Shown here: positions 18,121-29,884 of the stretch, piece by piece
Layout of the letters: each line of letters begins with the position of its first letter
How positions within the stretch are numbered: the stretch's first letter is position 1
Assembly: GCF_000021985.1 (NCBI RefSeq)
Contig: NC_011901.1
Span: 992,001 to 1,056,000, forward strand
Reading direction: 5' to 3'
Length of the DNA: 64,000 bases
DNA from: Thioalkalivibrio sulfidiphilus HL-EbGr7
Lineage (GTDB): Bacteria > Pseudomonadota > Gammaproteobacteria > Ectothiorhodospirales > Ectothiorhodospiraceae
The notes under the pieces: model-generated
What the model was told of the DNA's origin: nothing
Seen by the model: the letters and a program-made list of their open reading frames with translations, nothing else
Database searches by the model: none
Translations under genes and position numbers: made by a program

Positions 18121-18767
18121 GCAATCAGGGCATTGGCGACCGCGGCGCACTGGACACCCGGGCGTTGAACCTGGTCCCCATGGTGGTCGAGCAGACCGCC
18201 CGGGGCGAGCGGGCCTATGACATCTACTCCCGGCTGCTCAAGGAGCGGGTGATCTTCGCCGTGGGTCCCGTGGAGGACTACATGGCCAACGTGATCGTGG
18301 CCCAGTTGTTATTCCTGGAGTCCGAGAACCCGGACAAGGACATCAGCCTGTACATCAACTCTCCCGGCGGCGCCGTGACCGCCGGCATGGCCATCTACGA
18401 CACCATGCAGTTCATCAAGCCGGACGTCTCCACCCTGTGCATCGGCCAGGCGGCCAGCATGGGCGCGGTGCTGCTGGCCGGTGGTGCCAAGGGCAAGCGT
18501 TTCTGCCTGCCCCATTCCCGGGTGATGATCCATCAGCCCCTGGGCGGTTTCCAGGGCCAGGCCACCGACATCGACATCCATGCCCGCGAGATCCTGAAGG
18601 TGCGTGCCGAACTGAACCGCATCCTGGCCCATCACACCGGCCAGAGCATCGAGCAGATCGAGCAGGACACGGAACGTGATCGGTTCCTCAATCCTGTCGA
18701 GGCTGCGGAGTACGGTCTGATCGACCAGGTGCTCTCCAGCCGTGAGATGGCGGAGCAGGCCGGCTGA
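18117..18767 (+). CDS. clpP: ATP-dependent Clp protease proteolytic subunit
   Basis: 216 residues. Catalytic triad visible as S114 (QAASMGA), H139 (MIHQP) and D188 (TERDRF); the N-terminal propeptide of about 17 residues precedes the mature start. Forms the 14-mer protease chamber served by ClpX, encoded next. ATG overlaps the tig TGA, so translation is coupled. Confidence 0.97.
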   Translation: MSNQGIGDRGALDTRALNLVPMVVEQTARGERAYDIYSRLLKERVIFAVGPVEDYMANVIVAQLLFLESENPDKDISLYINSPGGAVTAGMAIYDTMQFIKPDVSTLCIGQAASMGAVLLAGGAKGKRFCLPHSRVMIHQPLGGFQGQATDIDIHAREILKVRAELNRILAHHTGQSIEQIEQDTERDRFLNPVEAAEYGLIDQVLSSREMAEQAG

Positions 18768-18887
18768 GCCGGCCCTGTCCTGGCAACAACACCGGTTGTC
18801 GGTGCACGCTAAAACCCTGTCTTTATCCGGCTTGCATCCCGGCGGGAAAAGTAGCAAGGTGGTTTCAAAGCATTTAGAGGCCTGCCG

Positions 18888-20165
<1,278 letters not shown>

Positions 20166-20171
20166 CCGCTG

Positions 20172-20196
20172 CGCCCCGTGGCCGAGCCACGGGGCG
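20172..20196 (+). terminator. GC hairpin after clpX
   Basis: CGCCCCGTGG (20172-20181) pairs with CCACGGGGCG (20187-20196), loop CCGAG. There is no T-run, so it may terminate weakly or only stabilise the clpX 3' end. Confidence 0.45.
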
Positions 20197-20258
20197 GGCC
20201 CGGACGCCCCGCAGCGGGGCGAGGTTCGGGCATGTGTCCCGACGGCCTGTCCGGGACC

Positions 20259-20287
20259 CTTGATTTCCTCCCCGACCTCCCCCATCA
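20259..20287 (+). promoter_or_regulatory. Sigma32-like heat-shock promoter of lon
   Basis: CTTGATT (20259-20265), 14-nt spacer, CCCCATCA (20280-20287), close to the RpoH consensus CTTGAAA/CCCCAT. It lies 85 nt before the lon ATG, and lon is a heat-shock gene in E. coli. Confidence 0.6.
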
Positions 20288-20371
20288 ATAGACCTGACCC
20301 CACTCCTTCGGAGCGGGTTCGGCCCGGCGACGCCCGGGTTCACCGCCCCGACTGACCAGAGAAAACATCCC

Positions 20372-22804
<2,433 letters not shown>

Positions 22805-22826
22805 TCCGCTTGCGGTTCATGACAGC

Positions 22827-22850
22827 GACGCGGGCCTTCGGGCCCGCGTC
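22827..22850 (+). terminator. Terminator of lon
   Basis: GACGCGGGCC (22827-22836) pairs with GGCCCGCGTC (22841-22850) around the very stable TTCG tetraloop, followed by TTGCTTG. 22 nt after the lon stop. Confidence 0.75.
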
Positions 22851-22948
22851 TTGCTTGATATTCACCACCATGGGGCGTTCCGGGGTTCCGCCTGCGTCAC
22901 ACTTTTCTGCTTGCCCCGCAAATACCGACGGATGGCGCCCGAGTCGTG

Positions 22949-22978
22949 TTGACAGCTTTTGAAGGCGCTTGGTATAAA
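22949..22978 (+). promoter_or_regulatory. Sigma70 promoter of hupB
   Basis: TTGACA (22949-22954), 18-nt spacer, TATAAA (22973-22978), among the best promoters in the window, as expected for an abundant protein. The leader to the hupB start is about 165 nt and contains no evident gene. Confidence 0.75.
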
Positions 22979-23148
22979 GTTCGCGATTCACACGTTTTCC
23001 TTATAACAAGATCCACCATTGGGGAATCCGCCAGCACTCTGCCAGCGCCCAGTTCCTGCGACACGGCGCGCGGAGTCCGTTATCTTCCCGCCTTGTCGAG
23101 CCCCGTGAAGCGGGGTTGCCCATTTGCTTAACCGAAAGGAATGCATGA

Positions 23149-23421
23149 ATGAATAAATCCGAACTCATTGACGCCATCGCCGCCTCCTCCGATCTGCCCA
23201 AGGCCCAGGCCGCCCGTGCCGTGGATGCCATGATCGACGTGATCTCCGGCGCCCTGAAGAACGGCGACCAGGTGACCATCGTGGGCTTCGGCACCTTCCT
23301 GGTGCGCGAGCGCGAGGCGCGTACCGGCCGCAATCCCCGCACCGGTGAAACCATCCAGATCGCTGCCTCCAAAATGCCCAGCTTCAAGGCTGGTAAAGGC
23401 CTGAAGGATGCAGTAAACTAG
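23149..23421 (+). CDS. hupB: DNA-binding protein HU-beta
   Basis: 90 residues, standard HU length. Small basic dimer that bends DNA in the nucleoid. Signature [23 protein letters not shown] covers the DNA-binding arm, and the N-terminus [13 protein letters not shown] is typical. AAAGGA lies before the start. Follows lon as in E. coli; ppiD, the next gene in that order, is displaced by tRNAs and two insertion sequences. Confidence 0.97.
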   Translation: MNKSELIDAIAASSDLPKAQAARAVDAMIDVISGALKNGDQVTIVGFGTFLVREREARTGRNPRTGETIQIAASKMPSFKAGKGLKDAVN

Positions 23422-23433
23422 CGCGCCTTCAAC

Positions 23434-23509
23434 GGGTGCTTAGCTCAGCTGGTAGAGCGTCGCCCTTACAAGGCGAATGTCGGGGGTTCGATCCCCTCAG
23501 CACCCACCA
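23434..23509 (+). tRNA. tRNA-Val (TAC)
   Basis: 76 nt with encoded CCA. Acceptor GGGTGCT/AGCACCC, anticodon loop CTTACAA giving TAC. 12 nt after hupB, so it may share its transcript. Confidence 0.96.
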
Positions 23510-23537
23510 AGGTGCAAGGTTTTGTGTTTGAAGAAAT

Positions 23538-23614
23538 GGAGTGGTAGTTCAGCTGGTTAGAATACCGGCCTGTCACGCCGGGGGTCGCGGGTTCGAGTCC
23601 CGTCCACTCCGCCA
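23538..23614 (+). tRNA. tRNA-Asp (GTC)
   Basis: 77 nt with encoded CCA. Acceptor GGAGTGG/CCACTCC, anticodon loop CTGTCAC giving GTC. Followed immediately by an intrinsic terminator. Confidence 0.96.
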
Positions 23615-23619
23615 CGTTG

Positions 23620-23648
23620 AAAAGGGTGCCTCTGGCACCCTTTTTTTT
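23620..23648 (+). terminator. Intrinsic terminator after tRNA-Asp
   Basis: GGGTGCC pairs with GGCACCC around TCT, flanked by A4 and T8: a textbook terminator ending the hupB/tRNA unit. Confidence 0.92.
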
Positions 23649-23681
23649 GTCCTTCTCCCGAGAACTGGGTGTCGAAAGGCC

Positions 23682-23852
23682 AAGATTTCTCGCCAAGACG
23701 CGAAGACGCCAAGAAAACACCAATTAAATGTTCTCCCCGTGGCCCCGTGTCTCCGTGAGAGGACCGGTTGTATGGTTGGCTTACCAGAAACCCGATTCTC
23801 TCACGGAGACACGGGGCCACGGGTAAAGCCGATCAAAGTGTTTTCTTTGCGA
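23682..23852. repeat. Composite nested inverted repeat (C6), split by the IS110 pair
   Basis: Outer left arm 23682-23720 (CGCCAAGACGCGAAG, ACGCCAAGAAAACAC). Inside is a perfect 26-bp inverted repeat, 23736-23761 and 23798-23823 (CCCGTGGCC, CCGTGTCTCCGTGAGAG words). The outer right arm starts at 23839 (GTGTTTTCTTTGCGA) and resumes after the insertion sequences at 26655 with GCGAGAGAACC. Same modules as repeat C7. Confidence 0.85.
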
Positions 23853-23940
23853 TGAGATGGTCTCCTCCCTCTTTCTAGCTCGGCATCTGAGGTGCCACGA
23901 TGGAGACGTTAACAACCATCGAATGAAGAAGGAGGAGACC

Positions 23941-24957
23941 ATGTCAGAGATTACTACTGTAGGTCTGGATCTGGCAAAGAACGTGTTCCATGCGGTATGT
24001 CTGGATCGCCATGGGGGTGAGGTACGCAAGAAGGTGCTGCGCCGCGCCCGGGTTCTTGAATGGTTTGCCAATCTGACGCCCTGCCTGGTGGGCATGGAGG
24101 GCTGTGCGGGGTCGCATTACTGGGCCCGGGAGCTGCAGGCGCTGGGTCATGAGGTGAGGCTGATCCCGGCCCAGCACGTCAAGGCCTATGTGCGGGGTCA
24201 GAAGAACGACTACAACGATGCCCGGGCGATAGCCGAGGCGGTGGTGCGCCCGGGGATGCGTTTCGTGGCGATCAAGGAGCAGGTGCAGCAGGATGTGCAG
24301 GCGCTGCACCGGATGCGCGCGGGTGTGGTGAGCGAGCGCACGGCGCTGTGCAATCGGTTGCGCGGGCTGTTGACCGAGAACGGGATCGTGTTGAGCCAGG
24401 GGATAGGGCGGTTGCGCCGACACATCCCGGCGTTGCTGGAGGATGGCGAGAACGGGCTCAGTGGTCTGTTTCGGGAGTTGCTGGCGCGAGGTTACCGCCA
24501 GCTGTGTGAACTCGACGATCATATCGAGTACTACAACGGGCTGATCGAGCGGGGTGCGCGGGAGCGGGAGGCCGAGCGGCGGCTGCGCACGATCCCGGGG
24601 TTTGGGCCGGTGTTGGCCAGTGCGTTTCATGGCGCGGTGGGCGATGGGCAGGGCTATCGCCGGGGGCGGGATGTCTCGGCCTCGCTGGGCGTGGTGCCGC
24701 GTCAGCACTCCAGCGGTGGCAAGGCGGTGCTGCTGGGGATCAGCAAGCGTGGAGATGGGTATCTGCGCAGCCTGCTGGTGCACGGGGCGCGTTCGGTGGT
24801 GCTCAGAGCACCGGGCAAGGAGGACCGCCTGAGCCGCTGGGTGCAGCGCCTGGTGGCCGAGCGGGGGGTGAACAAGGCCACGGTGGCGCTGGCGAACAAG
24901 CTGGCACGCATCGGCTGGGCGGTGTTGCGCCATAACACGGTCTATCAACCGGCCTGA
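23941..24957 (+). CDS. IS110-family DEDD recombinase, copy 1
   Basis: 338 residues from the ATG at 23941, which has GGAGGAG just upstream; the frame opens earlier at 23857. The RuvC-like DEDD domain shows D10 (VGLDLAK), E53 (GMEGC), D90 and D93 (KNDYNDARA). The C-terminal Tnp_20 part has IPGFGPVLASAF and the candidate nucleophile serine at S257/S258 (RQHSSGGK). IS110 recombinases use an element-encoded bridge RNA to pair target and donor; that is established for the family, not shown here. Confidence 0.95.
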   Translation: MSEITTVGLDLAKNVFHAVCLDRHGGEVRKKVLRRARVLEWFANLTPCLVGMEGCAGSHYWARELQALGHEVRLIPAQHVKAYVRGQKNDYNDARAIAEAVVRPGMRFVAIKEQVQQDVQALHRMRAGVVSERTALCNRLRGLLTENGIVLSQGIGRLRRHIPALLEDGENGLSGLFRELLARGYRQLCELDDHIEYYNGLIERGAREREAERRLRTIPGFGPVLASAFHGAVGDGQGYRRGRDVSASLGVVPRQHSSGGKAVLLGISKRGDGYLRSLLVHGARSVVLRAPGKEDRLSRWVQRLVAERGVNKATVALANKLARIGWAVLRHNTVYQPA

Positions 24958-25255
24958 GCACGCCCCAAGGGCGCGCCCTGAATACGATGTTTGGAGGTTG
25001 ATCCTGCCGACGATTGCGAAGGCGATGTGAGAGAAGATGACAAACAGGTCAGACCGGCGTATCGAAAACCTGGCCAAGACGCGGGCCCCTCTGTGAGGCC
25101 GACTTAGCGATAAGGACGATACGCGCGCATTTCATCAAGGTCAGAAGGCAGGCGTGCCTTCATCAACAGGCCGGATATACGACCGCAATCCTGTCCCTGT
25201 CAGAACCGACCACAGAGCCTTGCAAAACGGGAGGAGACCATATACGTCTTGGCGA
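24958..25255 (+). ncRNA. Candidate bridge-RNA region, copy 1
   Basis: 298 nt downstream of the recombinase with no convincing ORF. IS1111-type elements carry their guide RNA on this side. Hairpins are visible, e.g. GAAGGCA (25144-25150) with TGCCTTC (25155-25161). TTGCGA (25014) and GGCGATG (25021) resemble the target (TTTGCGA) and the element junction (GGCGATGAG), as guide loops would. Exact ends are unknown. Confidence 0.35.
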
Positions 25256-25343
25256 TGAGATGGTCTCCTCCCTCTTTCTAGCTCGGCATCTGAGGTGCCA
25301 CGATGGAGACGTTAACAACCATCGAATGAAGAAGGAGGAGACC

Positions 25344-26360
25344 ATGTCAGAGATTACTACTGTAGGTCTGGATCTGGCAAAGAACGTGTTCCATGCGGTA
25401 TGTCTGGATCGCCATGGGGGTGAGGTACGCAAGAAGGTGCTGCGCCGCGCCCGGGTTCTTGAATGGTTTGCCAATCTGACGCCCTGCCTGGTGGGCATGG
25501 AGGGCTGTGCGGGGTCGCATTACTGGGCCCGGGAGCTGCAGGCGCTGGGTCATGAGGTGAGGCTGATCCCGGCCCAGCACGTCAAGGCCTATGTGCGGGG
25601 TCAGAAGAACGACTACAACGATGCCCGGGCGATAGCCGAGGCGGTGGTGCGCCCGGGGATGCGTTTCGTGGCGATCAAGGAGCAGGTGCAGCAGGATGTG
25701 CAGGCGCTGCACCGGATGCGCGCGGGTGTGGTGAGCGAGCGCACGGCGCTGTGCAATCGGTTGCGCGGGCTGTTGACCGAGAACGGGATCGTGTTGAGCC
25801 AGGGGATAGGGCGGTTGCGCCGACACATCCCGGCGTTGCTGGAGGATGGCGAGAACGGGCTCAGTGGTCTGTTTCGGGAGTTGCTGGCGCGAGGTTACCG
25901 CCAGCTGTGTGAACTCGACGATCATATCGAGTACTACAACGGGCTGATCGAGCGGGGTGCGCGGGAGCGGGAGGCCGAGCGGCGGCTGCGCACGATCCCG
26001 GGGTTTGGGCCGGTGTTGGCCAGTGCGTTTCATGGCGCGGTGGGCGATGGGCAGGGCTATCGCCGGGGGCGGGATGTCTCGGCCTCGCTGGGCGTGGTGC
26101 CGCGTCAGCACTCCAGCGGTGGCAAGGCGGTGCTGCTGGGGATCAGCAAGCGTGGAGATGGGTATCTGCGCAGCCTGCTGGTGCACGGGGCGCGTTCGGT
26201 GGTGCTCAGAGCACCGGGCAAGGAGGACCGCCTGAGCCGCTGGGTGCAGCGCCTGGTGGCCGAGCGGGGGGTGAACAAGGCCACGGTGGCGCTGGCGAAC
26301 AAGCTGGCACGCATCGGCTGGGCGGTGTTGCGCCATAACACGGTCTATCAACCGGCCTGA
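25344..26360 (+). CDS. IS110-family DEDD recombinase, copy 2
   Basis: 338 residues, identical in sequence to copy 1, with the same D10, E53, D90, D93 and S257/S258. Because it lies downstream of a reconstituted element junction it is the copy more likely to be expressed. Identity of the two frames implies recent tandem formation or gene conversion. Confidence 0.95.
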   Translation: MSEITTVGLDLAKNVFHAVCLDRHGGEVRKKVLRRARVLEWFANLTPCLVGMEGCAGSHYWARELQALGHEVRLIPAQHVKAYVRGQKNDYNDARAIAEAVVRPGMRFVAIKEQVQQDVQALHRMRAGVVSERTALCNRLRGLLTENGIVLSQGIGRLRRHIPALLEDGENGLSGLFRELLARGYRQLCELDDHIEYYNGLIERGAREREAERRLRTIPGFGPVLASAFHGAVGDGQGYRRGRDVSASLGVVPRQHSSGGKAVLLGISKRGDGYLRSLLVHGARSVVLRAPGKEDRLSRWVQRLVAERGVNKATVALANKLARIGWAVLRHNTVYQPA

Positions 26361-26658
26361 GCACGCCCCAAGGCCGCGCCCTGAATACGATGTTTGGAGG
26401 TTGATCCTGCCGACGATTGCGAAGGCGATGTGAGAGAAGATGACAAACAGGTCAGACCGGCGTATCGAAAACCTGGCCAAGACGCGGGCCCCTCTGTGAG
26501 GCCGACTTAGCGATAAGGACGATACGCGCGCATTTCATCAAGGTCAGAAGGCAGGCGTGCCTTCATCAACAGGCCGGATATACGACCGCAATCCTGTCCC
26601 TGTCAGAACCGACCACAGAGCCTTGCAAAACGGGAGGAGACCATATACGTCTTGGCGA
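26361..26658 (+). ncRNA. Candidate bridge-RNA region, copy 2
   Basis: Equivalent to 24958-25255. The only base that differs between the two elements falls here (C26374 against G24971), 14 nt after the recombinase stop, where it breaks the symmetry of GGGCGCGCCC. Functional effect unknown. Confidence 0.35.
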
Positions 26659-26766
26659 GAGAACCATCTTTTCAGGCTCGAGCGTCCCACGCATCCCCCG
26701 GCGGGCTCAAATTCGCTATCATGGGCGGATTGCACTGAATCCAACGTCAAAAGCGACCCCACAACC

Positions 26767-28668
26767 ATGCTGCAGAAGATCAGAGACAAGGCCACGGGCT
26801 GGATTGCCTACGTCATCGTCATCCTCATCAGTATCCCCTTCGCCCTCTGGGGCCTGAACGAATACTTCGGCGGCGCCCCTGCCCAGGTGGTGGCCGAGGT
26901 CAACGGCGTGGAGATCCCCGCCCGGGCCTACCAGCAGGAATTCCAGCAGCAGCGCCAGCAACTGGCGCAGATGTTCGGCGGCCGCATCCCCTCGGGGGCG
27001 GTGGACGAGAACATGATGCGGGAGAACGCCCTGCAGACCCTGATCCGGCGCGAACTGGTGGCGCAGATGGCCGAGGACAAGGGTTTCCGCATCAGCGCCT
27101 CGGCCGTGGCCAGCGAGATCCGCGCCGTGCCCGGTTTCCAGCGTGACGGCGTGTTCGACCCGGAACGCTATCGCCAGATCATGGAGTCACAGCGCCGCAG
27201 CCCGGCGGAGTTCGAGGCCCGGGTGGCCCAGGCCATGCTGCTGGAGCAGTTCCAGAGCGGCTACCAGCGCAGTGCCTTCCTGCCCGAGGCCATGGTGGAG
27301 GACTTCGTGCGCCTGCGCCACGAGCGCCGCCAGGTCAGCGTGCACCGCTTCCCGGCCGAGGCCTATGCCGAGCGGGTGCAGGTGAGCGAGGATGACATAG
27401 CCGCCTTCTACGCCGAGCACGGCGAGCAGTTCCAGACCCCGGAACGCCTGCGTCTCGCCTACCTGCTGCTGGACGACGCCACCCTGGCCGAACAGGTCAG
27501 CGTGACCGAGGATGATCTGCGCCGCGAGTACGAGCAACGCAGCGACCGCTTCACCCAGCCGGAGGAGCGCCGCGCCAGCCATATCCTGATCCGCGTCGAG
27601 CCGGGTGCGGATGCCGATACCGTGGCCGCCGCTGAGGCACGCGCCCGGGAAGCGCGGGCGCGCATCGAGGCCGGCGAGGACTTTGCCGAGGTGGCCCGTG
27701 CCGTGTCCGACGATCCCATGGCCGAGACGGCCGGTGGCGATCTGGGCTACATCGCCCGGGGCGATATCGATCCCACCCTGGAGGGCGTGCTGTTCACGAT
27801 GCGGGTGGGTGACGTGAGTCAGCCGGTGCGCACGGGTCTGGGCCTGCAGATCGTCAGGCTCACGGACATCGAGGCCGCCAGGCGCGAACCCTTCGAGGCG
27901 GTGCGCGACGAAGTGGAGGCGGAGTTCCGCAGCCGCCGCGTGGAAGGCCTGCACATCGAACTGACCGAGCGTCTGCTCACCGAGAGCTTCGAACAGCCCG
28001 GCACCCTGGAACCGGCCGCCGAGGCCACGGGGCTCTCCATTGCCTTCACCGACTGGTTCACCCGCCAGGGCGCTGACGAGGGCATTGCCTCGGAGCCCGA
28101 GGTGCTGCGGGTGGCCTTCAGCCAGGAGGTCCGTCAGGGCCGCAACAGCGACCTGATCGATCTGCCCGACGGGCGCGTGGTGGTGGTGCGCCTGCACGAG
28201 TACGAGCCCGCCGCGCCCCGGCCCCTGGAGGAGGTGGCCGAGGAGATCCGCCTGCAACTGGTGTGGGAGGAAAGCCGCAGGCTGGCCGAGGCCGACGGCG
28301 CCCGGGCGCTGGAGGCACTGCAGGCCGGCAGCGGCTGGGCGCAGAGCCTGGAGGGTCTGCCCGGTGAGAGCACCACGGAGCTGTGGGTCAGCCGGGATTC
28401 CGGTGAACTGCCGGGCGCCGTGACCAGCCGGGTGTTCACCCTGAACCGGCCCGCCGACGATCGGCCCGTTTTCTCCGGCCTGTCCCTGCGCGATGGCGAT
28501 TACGTGCTCGTCGCCCTGTACGCCAGCGAGCCCGGCGAGGTGCGCCCGGCGCGCATGAACGAGGCCCGGCAGCAGCTGGCCAATCTCTATGGCGGCCTGG
28601 AGTTCGAGGCCCTCTACCAGGCCCTGGAGGCGCAGGCGAAGATCCGCATCTTCAGGGAAAACCTGTGA
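26767..28668 (+). CDS. ppiD: Periplasmic folding chaperone PpiD
   Basis: 633 residues from ATG 26767; the frame opens at 26557 in insertion-sequence DNA, which is not part of the gene. One N-terminal membrane anchor (WIAYVIVILISIPFALWGL) places the rest in the periplasm. A SurA-like N domain, a parvulin domain (about 270-360, ASHILIRVEPGAD to GDLGYIARGDIDP) and a C-terminal helical region follow. It assists outer-membrane protein folding near the Sec translocon. The IS110 pair inserted upstream may have changed its promoter. Confidence 0.92.
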   Translation: MLQKIRDKATGWIAYVIVILISIPFALWGLNEYFGGAPAQVVAEVNGVEIPARAYQQEFQQQRQQLAQMFGGRIPSGAVDENMMRENALQTLIRRELVAQMAEDKGFRISASAVASEIRAVPGFQRDGVFDPERYRQIMESQRRSPAEFEARVAQAMLLEQFQSGYQRSAFLPEAMVEDFVRLRHERRQVSVHRFPAEAYAERVQVSEDDIAAFYAEHGEQFQTPERLRLAYLLLDDATLAEQVSVTEDDLRREYEQRSDRFTQPEERRASHILIRVEPGADADTVAAAEARAREARARIEAGEDFAEVARAVSDDPMAETAGGDLGYIARGDIDPTLEGVLFTMRVGDVSQPVRTGLGLQIVRLTDIEAARREPFEAVRDEVEAEFRSRRVEGLHIELTERLLTESFEQPGTLEPAAEATGLSIAFTDWFTRQGADEGIASEPEVLRVAFSQEVRQGRNSDLIDLPDGRVVVVRLHEYEPAAPRPLEEVAEEIRLQLVWEESRRLAEADGARALEALQAGSGWAQSLEGLPGESTTELWVSRDSGELPGAVTSRVFTLNRPADDRPVFSGLSLRDGDYVLVALYASEPGEVRPARMNEARQQLANLYGGLEFEALYQALEAQAKIRIFRENL

Positions 28669-28669
28669 T

Positions 28670-28792
28670 GAAGTGGGAAGGGTGAATCGGGAAGTGGGAA
28701 ATAAAAAAGGCGAGCCAATGGCTCGCCTTTTTCATGACTTCGTACTTCTCAATTCACCCTTCCAACTTCAATTCACACTTCCGCGGGCCCGA
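28670..28792. repeat. Family-B inverted repeat (B2) enclosing a terminator
   Basis: Left arm 28670-28701 (GAAGTGGGAAGGGTGAATCGG), right arm 28737-28792 (CTTCTCAATTCACCCTTCC, AATTCACACTTCC). It starts 1 nt after the ppiD stop; the fabI stop is itself the repeat word GAAGTGTGA. Convergent junction. Confidence 0.88.
28704..28732. terminator. Bidirectional terminator between ppiD and fabI
   Basis: A5 then GGCGAGCC (28704-28716) pairs with GGCTCGCC then T5 (28720-28732), loop AAT. It sits in the loop of repeat B2. Confidence 0.92.
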
Positions 28793-29561
28793 GCCCGATG
28801 ATGTTGTAGCCGGAATCCACGTACAGCACCTCGCCGGTGATGCCCGAGGACAGGTCGGAGGCCAGGAAGGCGCCGGTGTTGCCCACGTCCTCGATGGTGA
28901 CGTTGCGGCGCAGGGGTGCGTTCTTCTCCACGTGATCCAGGATCTTGCGGAAGTCGCCGATGCCGGCGGCGGCCAGGGTACGGATGGGGCCGGCGGAGAT
29001 GGCATTCACCCGGGTGCCCTCGGGGCCCAGGGTGTAGGCCAGGTAGCGCACGTTGGCCTCAAGGCTCGCCTTGGCCAGGCCCATGACGTTGTAGCTGGGC
29101 ATGGCACGCACCGCGCCCAGGTAGCTCAGGGTGATGATGGAGGCATTGCGGTCCTTCATCATGTGGCGTCCGGCCTTGGCGAGCGCCGCCAGGCTGTAGG
29201 AGCTGATGTCGTGGGCGATGCGGAAGCCGTCGCGGGTGATGTTGTCCAGGAAGTCGCCCTCCAACTCCTCCTTGGGCGCGAAGGCCACCGAGTGCACCAG
29301 CACGTCCAGGCTGTCCCAGTAGTTGTCCAGGTGCTCGAACACCGCTTCCACTTCCTGGTCGCTTTCCACGTTGCAGGGCACCACGATGTCGGAATCGAAT
29401 TCCGCGGCGAATTTCTCCACCCTCTCCTTGAGACGCTCGTTCTGGTAGGTGAAGGCCAGTTCGGCGCCTTCACGCTTCATGGCCTGGGCGATGCCGTAGG
29501 CGATGGATCGGTTGCTGGCCACGCCGACGATCAGGGCGCGCTTGCCGGTGAGAAAACCCAT
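28773..29561 (-). CDS. fabI: Enoyl-[acyl-carrier-protein] reductase (NADH)
   Basis: 262 residues from ATG 29561 with CAGGAG upstream; a longer frame reaches 29591. FabI reduces trans-2-enoyl-ACP in the last step of each fatty-acid elongation cycle. Rossmann start [20 protein letters not shown], catalytic Tyr/Lys pattern in [20 protein letters not shown], and [13 protein letters not shown] are typical. Target of triclosan-type inhibitors in other bacteria. The last two codons and the stop lie in the arm of repeat B2. Confidence 0.96.
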   Translation of the reverse strand: MGFLTGKRALIVGVASNRSIAYGIAQAMKREGAELAFTYQNERLKERVEKFAAEFDSDIVVPCNVESDQEVEAVFEHLDNYWDSLDVLVHSVAFAPKEELEGDFLDNITRDGFRIAHDISSYSLAALAKAGRHMMKDRNASIITLSYLGAVRAMPSYNVMGLAKASLEANVRYLAYTLGPEGTRVNAISAGPIRTLAAAGIGDFRKILDHVEKNAPLRRNVTIEDVGNTGAFLASDLSSGITGEVLYVDSGYNIIGLGPAEV

Positions 29562-29884
29562 GTGATTCTCCTGTGCTTGGGTGCCGCGCATGTTCGGTCG
29601 CTGCGCGGTCGAATGAACCTGCTCACCGATGGGGAGTCTGAACGCAACGGATGGCCTCGAACGGCACGGGCTGCCACATCACCCATCGGGGATGGCCGCA
29701 TCATACTATCGCCCCGTGCCGGCGTTCCACTCCGCTGCTCGCAATCCGGTCCGCTGCCGCGCGGCGCGCGGGGCGGATGAAACGGACGCGGAATCCATCT
29801 ATAGTCGAGGCGACTTTGCATACGAACGAGCCGAGACGGCCTCCCTGGTGAGGCCGCAATCGGCCTGGATGGACACGGAGCCCC
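29562..29884. other. Non-coding spacer between divergent fabI and the peptide-transport operon
   Basis: 323 bp with no gene I can support. It must contain promoters for both directions. TATAGT at 29810-29815 could be a -10 box for the transporter operon, but no matching -35 is seen. GC-rich short palindromes occur near 29750-29775. Confidence 0.5.

Larger units (their letters stand above)
23853..25255 (+). mobile_element. IS110-family element (IS1111-like), copy 1
   Basis: 1403 bp. Boundaries come from comparing the left flank, the junction with copy 2 and the right flank, which share only GCGA. One DEDD recombinase is followed by about 300 bp of non-coding DNA. Subterminal inverted repeats ATGGTCTCCTCC (from 23857) and GGAGGAGACCAT (to 25241) lie near the ends, a mark of the IS1111 branch. 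There is no long target duplication, as expected for this family. Copy 2 is identical apart from one base (G24971 against C26374). Confidence 0.9.
25256..26658 (+). mobile_element. IS110-family element (IS1111-like), copy 2 in tandem
   Basis: Head-to-tail with copy 1 and the same 1403-bp period. The junction recreates the right-end/left-end joint of the excised circle. In this family the joint often forms a promoter for the recombinase; TTGCAA (25220) and TATACG (25241) are only a weak candidate here. The right flank continues as GAGAACC, the rest of the disrupted C6 arm. Confidence 0.9.

Noticed and set aside
23857-23940. Upstream start of the IS110 recombinase at 23857
   Set aside because: The added residues come from the subterminal repeat; GGAGGAG before 23941 and the MSEITTVGLDLAK start fit the family.
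26557-26766. Extended N-terminus of PpiD reaching into the insertion sequence
   Set aside because: The extension is IS-end DNA; the membrane anchor begins right after the ATG at 26767.
28734-29780. Plus-strand open frame opposite fabI
   Set aside because: Overlaps all of fabI, begins in a repeat arm and shows no recognisable domain.
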